Positions 25,137 to 34,490 of a stretch of DNA of 64,000 bases are shown in pieces; the first letter of the stretch is position 1, and each line of letters starts with the position of its first letter. Under the pieces are notes generated by a model. The model was not told the DNA's origin. It saw only the letters and a program-made list of their open reading frames with translations, and searched no databases. A program made the translations under genes and the position numbers. The DNA comes from JAJXWB01 sp964634325 (lineage in GTDB: Bacteria > Pseudomonadota > Alphaproteobacteria > Rhizobiales > Beijerinckiaceae), in contig CAZWJF010000005.1 in assembly GCA_964634325.1 (NCBI GenBank), positions 1 through 64,000 on the forward strand, given 5' to 3'.

Positions 25137-25898
25137 ATGATCGTCACCTCGACAGACGAGGCTCAGGCGGAGCTTGCGCGCCTGTTCGCGCAATCATTGC
25201 GCGCGACAGGATTCACAGGCGCAGGCATCTCGACCGAATGCGGCGTGCCGGATTTTCGCTCGCCCGGCTCTCCGTGGCTGAAGAACCGTCCGATCGACTT
25301 CAGCGAATTCATCGCCGACCCGCTGGCGCGCGAAGAAGCCTGGCGTCGCAAGTTCGCGATGGACGACATCTACTCTGGCGCCGCGCCCGGCCGCGGCCAT
25401 CGCGCGCTCGCGCGCCTCGTGCGCGCCGGCAAGATGGGCTCGGTGATCACGCAGAACATCGACGGTTTGCATCAAGCGGCGGGCACGCCTGCCGACAAGG
25501 TGATCGAACTGCACGGCAACGGCACTTACGCGAAATGCCTGGAGTGCGCGCGGCGTTACGAACTCGCCGACGTCCGTGCGGAGTTCGACCGTACCGGCGC
25601 TGCGCCCGAATGCGAATGCGGCGGTCCGATAAAGTCGGCGACGATCTCCTTTGGTCAGGCCATGCCGGAAGGTGAGATGCGTCGCGCGCAGGAAGAGTCG
25701 TTGATGTGCGATCTCTTCCTCGCGATCGGCTCGTCGCTCGTCGTCTATCCGGCGGCGGGATTTCCGATCATGGCCAAGCGCAACGGCGCGACGCTCGTCA
25801 TCGTCAATCGCGAAGAGACGCCGCTCGACGAGGCGGCCGATCTCGTGTTGCGCGGCGACATCGGCGCGATCCTCGAACCATTCGGCGAGTCGGCGTGA
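25137..25898 (+). CDS. SIR2-family NAD-dependent protein deacylase (sirtuin)
   Basis: A 253-residue sirtuin. NAD-binding GAGIS (28-32) with STECGVPDFRS, TQNIDGLH (catalytic region, 105-112) and the general base His126 in ELHGNG are present. The structural zinc ligands are Cys134, 137, 159 and 161, the last pair being C-x-C rather than the usual C-x2-C. GSSLVVYPAAGFP follows. It should remove acyl groups from protein lysines using NAD+. ATG 25137 gives the usual lead before the Rossmann strand. Confidence 0.88.
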   Translation: MIVTSTDEAQAELARLFAQSLRATGFTGAGISTECGVPDFRSPGSPWLKNRPIDFSEFIADPLAREEAWRRKFAMDDIYSGAAPGRGHRALARLVRAGKMGSVITQNIDGLHQAAGTPADKVIELHGNGTYAKCLECARRYELADVRAEFDRTGAAPECECGGPIKSATISFGQAMPEGEMRRAQEESLMCDLFLAIGSSLVVYPAAGFPIMAKRNGATLVIVNREETPLDEAADLVLRGDIGAILEPFGESA

Positions 25899-26050
25899 TG
25901 GATTCGTCCACAGATTTTCGAACTTGGGCCTTTGTGCGATGGCGTTGAGTGTTATCCTTTCATTAAGTGATTCTGGAGTGGCTCGGCGATTCGGCGCGAC
26001 GCAAGACCCGGTTAATTCGGGCATGGCGGCCGGCGTTGGGGGGTAAGAAA

Positions 26051-26635
26051 TTGGGCGGCAAAGATCCATTGTTTCAGTCTATCCCCGGCGCTGTTGAGAC
26101 GGCGGCTGATAGCGTTCCCGCCGATCTCGTAGAAATCGCCGGACGCATCAAATGGTTCGACGTTTCGAAGGGATACGGCTTCATCGTCCCCGATGCGGGC
26201 GGCGCCGACGTGTTGCTTCATGTCACCGTGCTGCGCCGGGACGGTTTCCAGACCGCCTACGAAGGCGCGCGCGTCGTTTGTGAGGCGCAACGTCGCGTCA
26301 AGGGCATGCAGGTGTTTCGCGTTCTGTCGATGGACGAGTCGACGGCCGTGCATCCCTCGCAGACGCCGGCGGCGCGCACGCATGTGCAGGTCACGCCGAC
26401 CGGCGGTTTCGAGATCGTCATCGTCAAATGGTTCAACCGCATTCGCGGTTTTGGCTTCCTGACGCGCGGCGAGGGCACGGAAGACATTTTCGTGCATATG
26501 GAGACGCTGCGCCGTTATGGCATCGCCGAGCTGAAGCCCGGCGACTCGCTGCTGGCCCGTTTCGGCGATGGCCCGAAGGGGCTTATGGCGGCCGAAGTTC
26601 GCCCGCTGGAAACTGCGCTGCCAGCGTCGCACTGA
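26051..26635 (+). CDS. Cold-shock protein with two CSD domains
   Basis: About 194 residues with two cold-shock domains in tandem, the usual double-CSD form of Rhizobiales. The first is at about 32-95 (GRIKWFDVSKGYGFIVPD, with RNP1 KGYGFI), and the second at about 118-185 (VKWFNRIRGFGFLTRGEGTEDIFVHME, with RGFGFL). Both keep the aromatic nucleic-acid-binding residues. Start uncertain: TTG 26051 has a GGGGGG-TAAG ribosome site; a GTG at 25967 would add 28 residues without similarity. Confidence 0.85.
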   Translation: MGGKDPLFQSIPGAVETAADSVPADLVEIAGRIKWFDVSKGYGFIVPDAGGADVLLHVTVLRRDGFQTAYEGARVVCEAQRRVKGMQVFRVLSMDESTAVHPSQTPAARTHVQVTPTGGFEIVIVKWFNRIRGFGFLTRGEGTEDIFVHMETLRRYGIAELKPGDSLLARFGDGPKGLMAAEVRPLETALPASH

Positions 26636-26685
26636 GAAGCCGCGCGGCGCTTTGCGCGCCTTGATCGAAGCTGTATCGTCGAGCG

Positions 26686-27144
26686 ATGAAATCACGTCGC
26701 TTCGCTCAGTCGCTTCTGTCGTTGGTTCTCTCCGTTTTCCTTCTCGCGCAGGGCGCTGCGGCGGCGGAGCTCGAGCGGCTCGAGTTCGTCACGAAATCCG
26801 GGGTCTATGCTTTCGGCGTCGAAGTCATGCGCACGCCCGAAGAGCAGGCGCGCGGGCTGATGTTTCGCCGCTACATGCCGGAAGATCGCGGGATGCTGTT
26901 CGCCTTTGGCGAAAACCGCCCGATCGCCATGTGGATGAAGAACACCTATATCCCGCTCGATATGGTTTTCGTCGATCGTAAGGGCGTCGTCACCTCCGTC
27001 GCGCACGACACCGAGCCGTTGTCCGAACGCACGATCCCCTCGAATGGTCCTGCCTGGGCGGTGGTCGAGCTGAATGCGGGCGCGGCCGCGGCGATCGGGC
27101 TCGAGGCCGGCGACCGCGTGCGGCATTCGATCTTCGGACCATGA
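26686..27144 (+). CDS. DUF192 family exported protein
   Basis: A 152-residue protein with signal peptide about 1-27 (ending GAAAAE) and a DUF192 domain. The family core RTPEEQARGLMFRRYMPEDRGMLFAF, MWMKNTYIPLDMVF and VVELNAGAAAAIGLEAGDRV are all present. Function is unknown in bacteria. It lies 50 bases after the cold-shock gene on the same strand and upstream of tRNA-Pro. Confidence 0.9.
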   Translation: MKSRRFAQSLLSLVLSVFLLAQGAAAAELERLEFVTKSGVYAFGVEVMRTPEEQARGLMFRRYMPEDRGMLFAFGENRPIAMWMKNTYIPLDMVFVDRKGVVTSVAHDTEPLSERTIPSNGPAWAVVELNAGAAAAIGLEAGDRVRHSIFGP

Positions 27145-27208
27145 GGCCTCCCGTGCTTGTTCGCGCACGCGCCGCGTGATAGCCAAACGCGGCGTTCCGA
27201 CGTGTCGG

Positions 27209-27285
27209 CGGGGTATGGCGCAGCCTGGTAGCGCATCTGCTTTGGGAGCAGAGGGTCGCAGGTTCGAATCCTGCTGCCCCGACCA
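27209..27285 (+). tRNA. tRNA-Pro (anticodon TGG)
   Basis: Acceptor arms CGGGGTA and TGCCCCG pair with one G-T wobble. The anticodon loop is CTTTGGGAG with TGG, and the T-arm contains GGTTCGAATCC. CCA is encoded at 27283-27285. Confidence 0.97.
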
Positions 27286-27336
27286 GCCGCAAGGGCGCGG
27301 GACGCGCGGATTGAGCGAAAACGGACGAAACGGACC

Positions 27337-27642
27337 ATGACCGCACGAATCTTCCGACCGACCAAATCGGCGACCCAATCCGGCGCCGGGCGCACGAAGA
27401 AATGGCATCTGGCCTACGAGCCCGAGCGTCCGCGCGGCCACGACCCTTTGATGGGCTGGACCAGCTCTGACGACATGAAGAGCCAGATCCGGCTGTCGTT
27501 CGACAGCAAGGAAGAGGCGATCGCCTACGCCGAACGGAACGGGATCGCCTACATCATCGAGGAGCCGAAGCCGGCTGCGCGCCGCACGATGTCCTATTCG
27601 GACAATTTCCGCCACGGACGCTCCGCGCCCTGGACGCACTGA
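27337..27642 (+). CDS. ETC complex I subunit (NDUFS4-like accessory subunit)
   Basis: A 101-residue protein of the NDUFS4 (18 kDa) family. It reads ARIFRPTKSATQSGAGRTKKWHLAYEP, then DPLMGWTSSDDMKSQIRLSF and EAIAYAERNGIAYIIEEP. It is an accessory subunit of NADH:ubiquinone oxidoreductase found in mitochondria and alphaproteobacteria, encoded away from the nuo operon. It stands between two tRNA genes on the same strand. Confidence 0.9.
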   Translation: MTARIFRPTKSATQSGAGRTKKWHLAYEPERPRGHDPLMGWTSSDDMKSQIRLSFDSKEEAIAYAERNGIAYIIEEPKPAARRTMSYSDNFRHGRSAPWTH

Positions 27643-27667
27643 TCCAGCCGCTTTGCGGCGGCTGAAC

Positions 27668-27744
27668 GACCCCGTAGCTCAGCCGGATAGAGCAACTGCC
27701 TTCTAAGCAGTAGGTCACAGGTTCGAATCCTGTCGGGGTCGCCA
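27668..27744 (+). tRNA. tRNA-Arg (anticodon TCT)
   Basis: Acceptor arms GACCCCG and CGGGGTC pair perfectly. The anticodon loop is CTTCTAAG with TCT, and the T-arm contains GGTTCGAATCC. Discriminator G and encoded CCA (27742-27744). Confidence 0.97.
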
Positions 27745-27752
27745 ACGCGCGA

Positions 27753-28949
27753 CTAGTTCTCGACGGCGCGCAGGTGCGCAAAGCCCCGGTCGAGATCGTC
27801 CTGCAAGTCTTCGATATTCTCCAGTCCGACCGAGAAGCGCAGCGCCGGTCCCTCCGGGCTCCACTCCGTGGCCGTGCGGTAGGTCTTGCAGTCGAAGGGG
27901 ATGACGAGGCTCTCGAAGCCGCCCCATGAATAGCCGAGCCCGAACAGTTCGAGATTGTCGAGCAGCGCCGCCACTGCGGCGCGCGACGCCGGCTTCAGGA
28001 TGACCGAGAAAAGACCGGAGGATCCCAGGAAGTCCCGTTTCCAGATGGCGTGGCCAGGATCGTCGGACAGGGCGGGGTGCAGCACGCGCGACACCTCCGG
28101 CCTCTCGGCCAGCCAGCGCGCCAGCGCGAGCCCCTGCCGTTCGGCCTCCCGCAGACGCAACTCCATGGTGCGCAATCCACGCAAGGCGAGGAACACGTCC
28201 TCCGGTCCCGCGCAATTGGCCATCGTGTCGAACGTGTCCTTGAGCCGCGGCCACCATTCGGCGTTGGCGGAGACGAGGCCGAGCAGTAGATCGGAATGGC
28301 CGGACAGATATTTGGTTCCGGCCTCGATCGCGAGGTCGACGCCGCGCTCGTGCGGCGGGAAGAACAGCGGCGTCGCCCAGGTATTGTCCATGATCACGCA
28401 GGCGCCGCGTTCGTGCGCGACAGCGGCGATCGCGGGAATGTCCTGCATCTCGAAGCTCTGCGACCCCGGCGCCTCGACGACGACGGCGAGCGTGTTCGGA
28501 CGCATCAGCGCGGCGATTCCTTCGCCGATCAGCGGATCGTAATAGGTCGTCTCGACGCCGAGCCGCGCCAGCATCGTGTCGCAGAACGCCCGCGTCGGCC
28601 GATAGGCGCTGTCGACCACGAGCACGTGGCCGCCGGCCTTCGCGACGGTGAACAGGGCGAGCGCGATCGCGGCGAGACCGGACGGCGACAGCACGGTTCC
28701 GGCGGCGCCGGCCAGCTCCGACCAGGCGCTCTCCAGCGATTCCGTGGTTGGCGTGCCCTTGGTGCCGTAGATGTAGCGCTGCCGGCGCGCGTACAGCTCC
28801 TCCACGTTCGGGTAGAGCACGGTCGATCCGCGATAGATCGGCGTGTTGACGAAACCATGGTTTTCGAACGGCGCGCGGCCCGCGTGCACCATCCGCGTCC
28901 GGCTGCCCAGCCTGCTGCGTCCATCCTGCGTCGTCTTGGTCATCTGCAT
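27753..28949 (-). CDS. metC: Cystathionine beta-lyase
   Basis: A 398-residue Cys/Met-metabolism PLP enzyme. The PLP lysine is Lys213 in EAGTKYLSGHSD. The N-terminal VNTPIYRGSTVLYP and YIYGTKGTPTTESLE segments and the C-terminal SWGGFESLVIP and RFSVGLENIEDLQDDLDRGF motifs follow the beta-lyase branch. It should cleave cystathionine to homocysteine, pyruvate and ammonia. The start MQMTK at 28949 could instead be the third codon. It is divergent from the aap genes. Confidence 0.88.
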   Translation of the reverse strand: MQMTKTTQDGRSRLGSRTRMVHAGRAPFENHGFVNTPIYRGSTVLYPNVEELYARRQRYIYGTKGTPTTESLESAWSELAGAAGTVLSPSGLAAIALALFTVAKAGGHVLVVDSAYRPTRAFCDTMLARLGVETTYYDPLIGEGIAALMRPNTLAVVVEAPGSQSFEMQDIPAIAAVAHERGACVIMDNTWATPLFFPPHERGVDLAIEAGTKYLSGHSDLLLGLVSANAEWWPRLKDTFDTMANCAGPEDVFLALRGLRTMELRLREAERQGLALARWLAERPEVSRVLHPALSDDPGHAIWKRDFLGSSGLFSVILKPASRAAVAALLDNLELFGLGYSWGGFESLVIPFDCKTYRTATEWSPEGPALRFSVGLENIEDLQDDLDRGFAHLRAVEN

Positions 28950-29088
28950 CTCCGTCCCGCATTCCTAACTTTTGGGCGCCGGGGCGTCGAGCGCGGCTTG
29001 ACCGTCGCCTCCGAACCGCATGTTATTGGCGCATTGCCGCCGCGCGCTGAGGGCAGGCGGAAAAATTCTCGAACTGACGGATGCCTCC

Positions 29089-30108
29089 ATGTTTCGACCC
29101 GCCGTTTCGCTCTCCGCTTTCGCCGCGCTCGCCCTGACCTCGTCCGTCGCCTGGGCCGGGCCGACGCTGGACCAGATCAAGAAGCGCGGCGAACTCATTT
29201 GCGGTTCAAATCCGGGCATCGCGGGCTTCGGCCTGCCAGACGACAAGGGCCAGTGGAAAGGTTTCGACATCGATTTCTGCCGCGCCGTGGCCTCCGCGAT
29301 CTTCAACGACCCCAACAAGGTTCGTTTCGTGCCGCTGAGCGCCAAGGATCGCTTCACGGCGCTGCAATCGGGTGAAATCGACGTGCTTTCCCGCAACACG
29401 ACCTGGACGCAATCGCGCGAGGTGGGGCAGGGCTTCGAATTCGGACCCGTGACCTATTACGACGGCCAGGGCTTCATGGTCCGCAAGAAGCTCAACGTGA
29501 ACTCGGCGCTCGAGCTGACCGGCGCGTCCGTCTGCGTGCAGCAGGGCACGACGACCGAGCTCAACCTCGCGGACTTCTTCCGTACGCACGACATGAAATA
29601 CGAGTCCGTCGTGTTCGCCACCGCTGACGAAGCCTTGAAGGCCTACGACACTGGTCGTTGCGACAGCTTCACCACGGACATGTCGCAGCTCTACGGCGAG
29701 CGCACCAAGCTCGGCAATCCCGAGGACCATGTGATCCTGCCCGAAGTCATCTCGAAGGAGCCGCTCGGGCCGGCCGTCCGCCAAGGCGACGATCAATGGT
29801 TCAACCTCGTCAAATGGACCCATTACGCCATGGTCACGGCCGAAGAGCTCGGCGTCACGCAGAAGAACGTCGACGAGAAGCTCCAGGCGCCCAATCCGGA
29901 GACCAAGCGCCTCCTGGGAACCGAGGGCGACTTCGGGGCGGGCCTCGGCCTGACCAAGGACTGGGCCTACCGGATCGTCAAGAACGTCGGCAATTACGGG
30001 GAAGTGTTCGAGCGCAACGTCGGCGGCGGATCGAAGTTGAAGATCGCGCGCGGCATCAACGCGCTCTGGACGAACAAGGGACTGCAGTACGCGCCGCCGA
30101 TCCGCTGA
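29089..30108 (+). CDS. aapJ: General L-amino acid ABC transporter, substrate-binding protein
   Basis: A 339-residue periplasmic binding protein (signal peptide about 1-23, ending AWAGP). The family-3 opening IKKRGELICGSNPGIAGFGLPDDKGQWKGFDIDFCRAVA is diagnostic of AapJ. It binds a broad range of L-amino acids and delivers them to AapQM. An ATG 69 bases upstream is less likely because the product would lose a proper signal peptide. First gene of aapJQM. Confidence 0.93.
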   Translation: MFRPAVSLSAFAALALTSSVAWAGPTLDQIKKRGELICGSNPGIAGFGLPDDKGQWKGFDIDFCRAVASAIFNDPNKVRFVPLSAKDRFTALQSGEIDVLSRNTTWTQSREVGQGFEFGPVTYYDGQGFMVRKKLNVNSALELTGASVCVQQGTTTELNLADFFRTHDMKYESVVFATADEALKAYDTGRCDSFTTDMSQLYGERTKLGNPEDHVILPEVISKEPLGPAVRQGDDQWFNLVKWTHYAMVTAEELGVTQKNVDEKLQAPNPETKRLLGTEGDFGAGLGLTKDWAYRIVKNVGNYGEVFERNVGGGSKLKIARGINALWTNKGLQYAPPIR

Positions 30109-30120
30109 TCGGGGCCCGCC

Positions 30121-31302
30121 GTGAGCGCGACGGCGCAGGAAGCGCCCCGACCCAGGATCTGGAACGATCCGTTCTGGCGCGGCATGCTTCTGCAAGCCGC
30201 GCTCCTCGTCATCGTCCTGTTCCTGTTCGCCGGCGCGGTCATCAACGCGCGCAACAACATGCAGGCGCGCGGCATTCCGACGGACTTCGCGTTCTGGGAC
30301 CGCCCGGCTTCCTTCGATATCAATCAGACGCTCATTCCCTATTCGGCGACCGCGCCGAATAGCCGCGTCTTCTGGGTCGGGCTGATCAATACGCTGCTGG
30401 TCGCGGGCCTCGGCGTCGTGTTTGCGACCCTCATCGGCTTCGCGATGGGCGCGGCGCGGCTGTCCACGAACTGGCTGATCGGCAAGCTTGCGGCCGTCTA
30501 CGTCGAGGGCGTCCGCAACATCCCGCTGCTGCTGCAGATCATATTCTGGTACAACGTCGTCCTCGGAAATCTGCCGAACCCGCGGCAGGCCGCGCCTTTC
30601 CTCGACGTCGCCTATGTGTCCAACCGCGGTCTGTTCGTGCCGGCGCCGGTCTTCGGCGCGGGCATGCAGGCGGTCTGGCTGGCGCTCGCCGCCGGCGTGC
30701 TGGCGGCGTTCGGCTTCCGCGCCTGGGCGCGCAAACGGCAAAGGGAGACGGGCGCGCAGGCGCCGGTCGGGCTTGTGTCGGCCGGTTTGATCGTCGGGCT
30801 GCCGCTGATCGTTTTCGTCGCGGTGGGCATGCCGCTGCATTTCGACGTTCCGAAGCTGCGCGGGTTCAATTTCGCCGGCGGCCAGCGGCTGACGCCGGAA
30901 TTCGTGGCCCTGCTGCTCGCGCTGACGCTCTATACCGCCGCCTTCATCGCCGAAATCGTCCGATCCGGCATACTGGCGGTGCCCAAGGGCCAGAGCGAAG
31001 CGGCCGCCGCTCTGGGGTTGCGGCCCGCGCCGACGCGCAAGCTCGTGATCATGCCGCAGGCGATGCGCGTCATTATCCCGCCGCTCATCAACCAGTATCT
31101 CAACCTCACCAAGAATTCGACGCTCGCTGTGGCGATCGGCTACCCCGACCTGTTCAACGTGTTTTCCGGCACGGTCTTGAACAATACCGGCGCCGCCGTG
31201 CAGATCGTCTTCATGACCATGGCCGTCTATCTGGCTGCGAGCCTGATCACCTCGGCCGTCATGAACGCGTACAATTCGCGCATGTCGCTGAAGGAGCGCT
31301 GA
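30121..31302 (+). CDS. aapQ: General L-amino acid ABC transporter permease
   Basis: A 393-residue permease starting with GTG 12 bases after aapJ. It has an N-terminal anchor (about 22-42) and a long periplasmic/cytoplasmic loop typical of AapQ. The permease core ends with the EAA loop SEAAAALGLRPAPTRKLVIMPQAMRVIIPPLINQYLNL, which docks the ATPase. It forms the membrane channel with AapM. It is separated from aapM by one base. Confidence 0.93.
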   Translation: MSATAQEAPRPRIWNDPFWRGMLLQAALLVIVLFLFAGAVINARNNMQARGIPTDFAFWDRPASFDINQTLIPYSATAPNSRVFWVGLINTLLVAGLGVVFATLIGFAMGAARLSTNWLIGKLAAVYVEGVRNIPLLLQIIFWYNVVLGNLPNPRQAAPFLDVAYVSNRGLFVPAPVFGAGMQAVWLALAAGVLAAFGFRAWARKRQRETGAQAPVGLVSAGLIVGLPLIVFVAVGMPLHFDVPKLRGFNFAGGQRLTPEFVALLLALTLYTAAFIAEIVRSGILAVPKGQSEAAAALGLRPAPTRKLVIMPQAMRVIIPPLINQYLNLTKNSTLAVAIGYPDLFNVFSGTVLNNTGAAVQIVFMTMAVYLAASLITSAVMNAYNSRMSLKER

Positions 31303-31303
31303 G

Positions 31304-32428
31304 ATGTCCGTCAGCTTCGTCCGCACGGCGCCGGAGCCGACCCTGCCGCCGCCAGCCGACAGCGTCGGCCTGGTCGCGGCGCTTCGCGCCCGCCTGTTCA
31401 CCGGTCCTGTCGCCGCCGTCATGACATTGATCGGCGCGGCCTTCCTCGTCTGGGCGATCCCGCCGCTCGTCCGCTTCCTGTTCATCGACGCCGTGTGGAG
31501 CGCGCCCGACGGCGCCGCCTGCCGGGCGCCCGGGGCGGGGGCGTGCTGGGCCTATATCTGGCGCAAGGCGCCGTACTTCATCTACGGATCCTATCCCGAG
31601 GATCAGCGCTGGCGCGTCAATATCGTGGTGCTCGCCGGCGCGGTTCTGATCGGGTGGCTGCTCGCCCGCCGAGCGCCGGCGCGCAGCGTCGCCGCCGGGC
31701 TGTTCTTTGTCGTCTATCCCGTCTTGGCCTTCTTCCTGCTGCGCGGAGCGCCGTCGCTCGGCCTGCCGATCGTGACGACCGATCTGTGGGGCGGCGTGTT
31801 CGTCACGCTGATCATGGCGCTGTCGGGCATCGTCTTTTCGCTGCCGGCTGGCGTGCTGCTGGCGCTCGGGCGCCGTTCGGCGCTGCCGATCGTGCGGTTT
31901 TTTTCGATCGGCTTCATCGAGGTCATTCGCGGCGTGCCGATGATCACCGTGCTGTTCATGGCCAATCTGATGTTGCCACTGTTCGTGCCGGACGCATGGT
32001 CGCCAGACAGATTGCTCCGTCCGCTCATCGGCGTCGCTCTGTTCGCGTCCGCCTACATGGCCGAGGTGATTCGAGGCGGCCTGCAGGCGATTCCCAAGGG
32101 GCAGTTCGAGGGCGCGATGGCGCTCGGCCTCAATTATCCGCAGCGCATGCGCCTCATCATCCTGCCGCAGGCGCTGGCGATCGTGATCCCCGGCATCGTC
32201 AACTCCTTCATTGCGCTGTTCAAGGACACGACGCTCGTCGCCATCGTCGGGATTTTCGATTTCCTGCGGGCCGTCGACACGGCGCGACTCGACCCTGAGT
32301 GGGCCGGGCCTACGATCACCGCAACGGGGTACATCTTCGCCGCGCTCTTCTACTTCGTGTTTTGCTTTGGAATGTCCCGCTATTCCCTTGCGGTAGAACG
32401 AGATTTGGCGCGTTCCAGAAATCGCTGA
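31304..32428 (+). CDS. aapM: General L-amino acid ABC transporter permease
   Basis: A 374-residue permease, partner of AapQ. It has several transmembrane helices, the inserted hydrophobic region of AapM-type proteins, and an EAA loop FEGAMALGLNYPQRMRLIILPQALAIVIPGIVNSFIALFKDTTL. Normally aapP, the ATPase, follows. Here the next gene, about 105 bases on, is an unrelated flavoprotein, so the ATP-binding subunit must come from elsewhere. Confidence 0.92.
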   Translation: MSVSFVRTAPEPTLPPPADSVGLVAALRARLFTGPVAAVMTLIGAAFLVWAIPPLVRFLFIDAVWSAPDGAACRAPGAGACWAYIWRKAPYFIYGSYPEDQRWRVNIVVLAGAVLIGWLLARRAPARSVAAGLFFVVYPVLAFFLLRGAPSLGLPIVTTDLWGGVFVTLIMALSGIVFSLPAGVLLALGRRSALPIVRFFSIGFIEVIRGVPMITVLFMANLMLPLFVPDAWSPDRLLRPLIGVALFASAYMAEVIRGGLQAIPKGQFEGAMALGLNYPQRMRLIILPQALAIVIPGIVNSFIALFKDTTLVAIVGIFDFLRAVDTARLDPEWAGPTITATGYIFAALFYFVFCFGMSRYSLAVERDLARSRNR

Positions 32429-32534
32429 ACCATAGCGGTTTTCGTTAACGACGCGCGCGTCGCCGCGTGCGCGGTAAGTCGAAATTAACAGCTTCGAGCC
32501 ATCATTCGCGCGAATTTTCAGCGAGGCGCGAACG

Positions 32535-34022
32535 ATGGAATTTGTCGAGACTGCGGTGATCGGCGCCGGACCCGCCGGCCTGACGGCCGCATACACGCTG
32601 GCGAAGAACGGGCGCAGCGTCGTGGTCTTCGAGCAGGATCCCGTCTATGTCGGCGGCATCAGCCGCACCGTCAACTACAAGGGATTCCTGTTCGACATCG
32701 GCGGCCATCGCTTCTTTTCGAAGTCGAAGGAAATCGTCGATCTCTGGAACGAAATTCTGCCGGACGATTTCATCGACCGTCCGCGTCTGTCGCGCATCTT
32801 CTACAACAACAAGTTCTACGGCTATCCGCTGAAGGCTTTCGAGGCGCTGTTCAATCTCGGCCTTTGGGAAAGCACGCTCTGCATGGCCTCCTTCGCCTAC
32901 GCCAAGGCGTTTCCCGTGCGTGAGCCCAAGACGTTCCATCAGTGGGTGCGCAACCAGTTCGGCGAGCGTCTGTTCTCGATCTTCTTCAAGACCTACACCG
33001 AGAAAGTGTGGGGCATGGGCTGCGACGAAATCTCGGCCGACTGGGCGGCGCAGCGCATCAAGGGCCTCAATCTCGGCGCGGCCGTCATCGACGGGTTGCG
33101 TCGTTCCCTCGGCATCCGCAAGAAGGGCGAGGGCGCCAAGTCGCTGATCGAATCCTTCCGCTACCCGCGCAAGGGCCCGGGCATGATGTGGGAAGCGGCC
33201 GCGCAGAAGATCGCCAAACTGGGCGGTCGTGTGCAGATGGGCCGCACGGTCGAGGCCCTGGCCTACGACGAAACCTCGAAGATATGGACAGTGTCGGTTC
33301 GTCGCTCCGATGGCGTGCTGGAGCAATTCGCTGCGCGCAACGTCATTTCCTCGGCGCCGATCAACCGACTGATGGCGTCCATCACGCCGACGCCGCTCAG
33401 CCTGCTGCATGCGCGCGATCTGAAATACCGCGACTTCCTCACCGTCGTGCTGATCGGCAAGTCCAGCGTCGAGCTGCCGGACAACTGGGTCTATATCCAC
33501 GATCCCACGGTTCAGGTCGGTCGCGTGCAGAACTTCCGCTCGTGGTCGCCGGAGATGATCCCGGACGGCGTTTCGACCTGCCTCGGCCTCGAATATTTTT
33601 GCTTCGAAGGCGACGGGCTCTGGGCGTCCGACGACAAGGATCTGATCGAACTCGCCAAGCAGGAGATCGACAAGATCGGCCTCATGAAAGCCTCCGACGT
33701 CGCCGACGCCTCCGTCGTTCGTCAGCCCAAGGCCTATCCGGTCTATGACGATTCCTACGCACGCAACGTCGAGGTGATCCGACTCGAACTGTCGGGCCGC
33801 TATCCCGGCCTGCATCTCGTCGGCCGCAACGGCATGCACAAGTACAACAATCAGGACCACGCGATGATGACGGGCATGCTGACGGCGCTGAACATCGTCG
33901 CCGGCGAGACCGTCTACAACGTGTGGGAAGTCAACGAGGACGCCGAATACGGCGAAGCCGGCGTGTCCGGCGCCCAGGAAGCGCTGAAGAGCGAACGTCT
34001 CGTTCCGCGCAAGGTCGCTTGA
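32535..34022 (+). CDS. FAD-dependent oxidoreductase, UDP-galactopyranose mutase-like
   Basis: A 495-residue flavoprotein. The FAD loop AVIGAGPAGLTAAYTLAKNG and FEQDPVYVGGISRTVNYKGFLFDIGGHRFFSKS are at the N-terminus. KTYTEKVWGMGCDEISADWAAQRIKGL and a C-terminal GLHLVGRNGMHKYNNQDHAMMTGM FAD-closing motif follow. This branch is close to UDP-galactopyranose mutases and protoporphyrinogen-oxidase-like enzymes. Co-location with GtrA and large membrane glycosyltransferase-like proteins supports a sugar-nucleotide or lipid-linked sugar role. The exact substrate is unknown. Confidence 0.8.
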   Translation: MEFVETAVIGAGPAGLTAAYTLAKNGRSVVVFEQDPVYVGGISRTVNYKGFLFDIGGHRFFSKSKEIVDLWNEILPDDFIDRPRLSRIFYNNKFYGYPLKAFEALFNLGLWESTLCMASFAYAKAFPVREPKTFHQWVRNQFGERLFSIFFKTYTEKVWGMGCDEISADWAAQRIKGLNLGAAVIDGLRRSLGIRKKGEGAKSLIESFRYPRKGPGMMWEAAAQKIAKLGGRVQMGRTVEALAYDETSKIWTVSVRRSDGVLEQFAARNVISSAPINRLMASITPTPLSLLHARDLKYRDFLTVVLIGKSSVELPDNWVYIHDPTVQVGRVQNFRSWSPEMIPDGVSTCLGLEYFCFEGDGLWASDDKDLIELAKQEIDKIGLMKASDVADASVVRQPKAYPVYDDSYARNVEVIRLELSGRYPGLHLVGRNGMHKYNNQDHAMMTGMLTALNIVAGETVYNVWEVNEDAEYGEAGVSGAQEALKSERLVPRKVA

Positions 34023-34474
34023 TGACTCTTCAGATCGCCAGTCCGGCGCCGCGCGAACCGCAGATCGCGCGTGCGTCGGTCATCTCCTTCGTGCGCGACG
34101 CGCTCGGTTACGGCGCAGCGAGCGCCGTCGCGCTTGCGGTCGACTGGGGGCTGCTGTCGATCCTGCACCGCCTGTTCAAGACGCATTATCTGATCGCGGC
34201 GTCGTTCGCCTTCATGGCGGGGCTCGCGGTCGCCTACACGCTGAGCACGGCGTTCGTCTTCAAGGGTCGCGCCAAGTACAACGCAGGCGGCGAATTTCTC
34301 GGCTTCCTGGTGACGGGCCTTGCAGGCCTCGCGCTCAACCAGTTCCTGCTCTACGTCTTCGTCGGCGGCTTTGCTCTGCCAGTCGAACTCGCCAAGGCGC
34401 CGACGGCCGGATTTGTATTCGCCTTCAATTTTCTGACTCGCAGACTTTTCCTGTTTTCTTCCCCCAAAGCCTGA
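34022..34474 (+). CDS. GtrA family membrane protein
   Basis: A 150-residue protein with four transmembrane helices in the GtrA/DPMS pattern (ALGYGAASAVALAVDWGLLSIL, AASFAFMAGLAVAYTLSTAFVF, FLGFLVTGLAGLALNQFLLYVF, then NFLTRRLFLF). GtrA-type proteins are thought to help flip undecaprenyl-linked sugars. The start ATG overlaps the last base of the preceding stop codon, so it is translationally coupled to the flavoprotein. Confidence 0.88.
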   Translation: MTLQIASPAPREPQIARASVISFVRDALGYGAASAVALAVDWGLLSILHRLFKTHYLIAASFAFMAGLAVAYTLSTAFVFKGRAKYNAGGEFLGFLVTGLAGLALNQFLLYVFVGGFALPVELAKAPTAGFVFAFNFLTRRLFLFSSPKA

Positions 34475-34490
34475 TGTTGGGAAGGACGCC

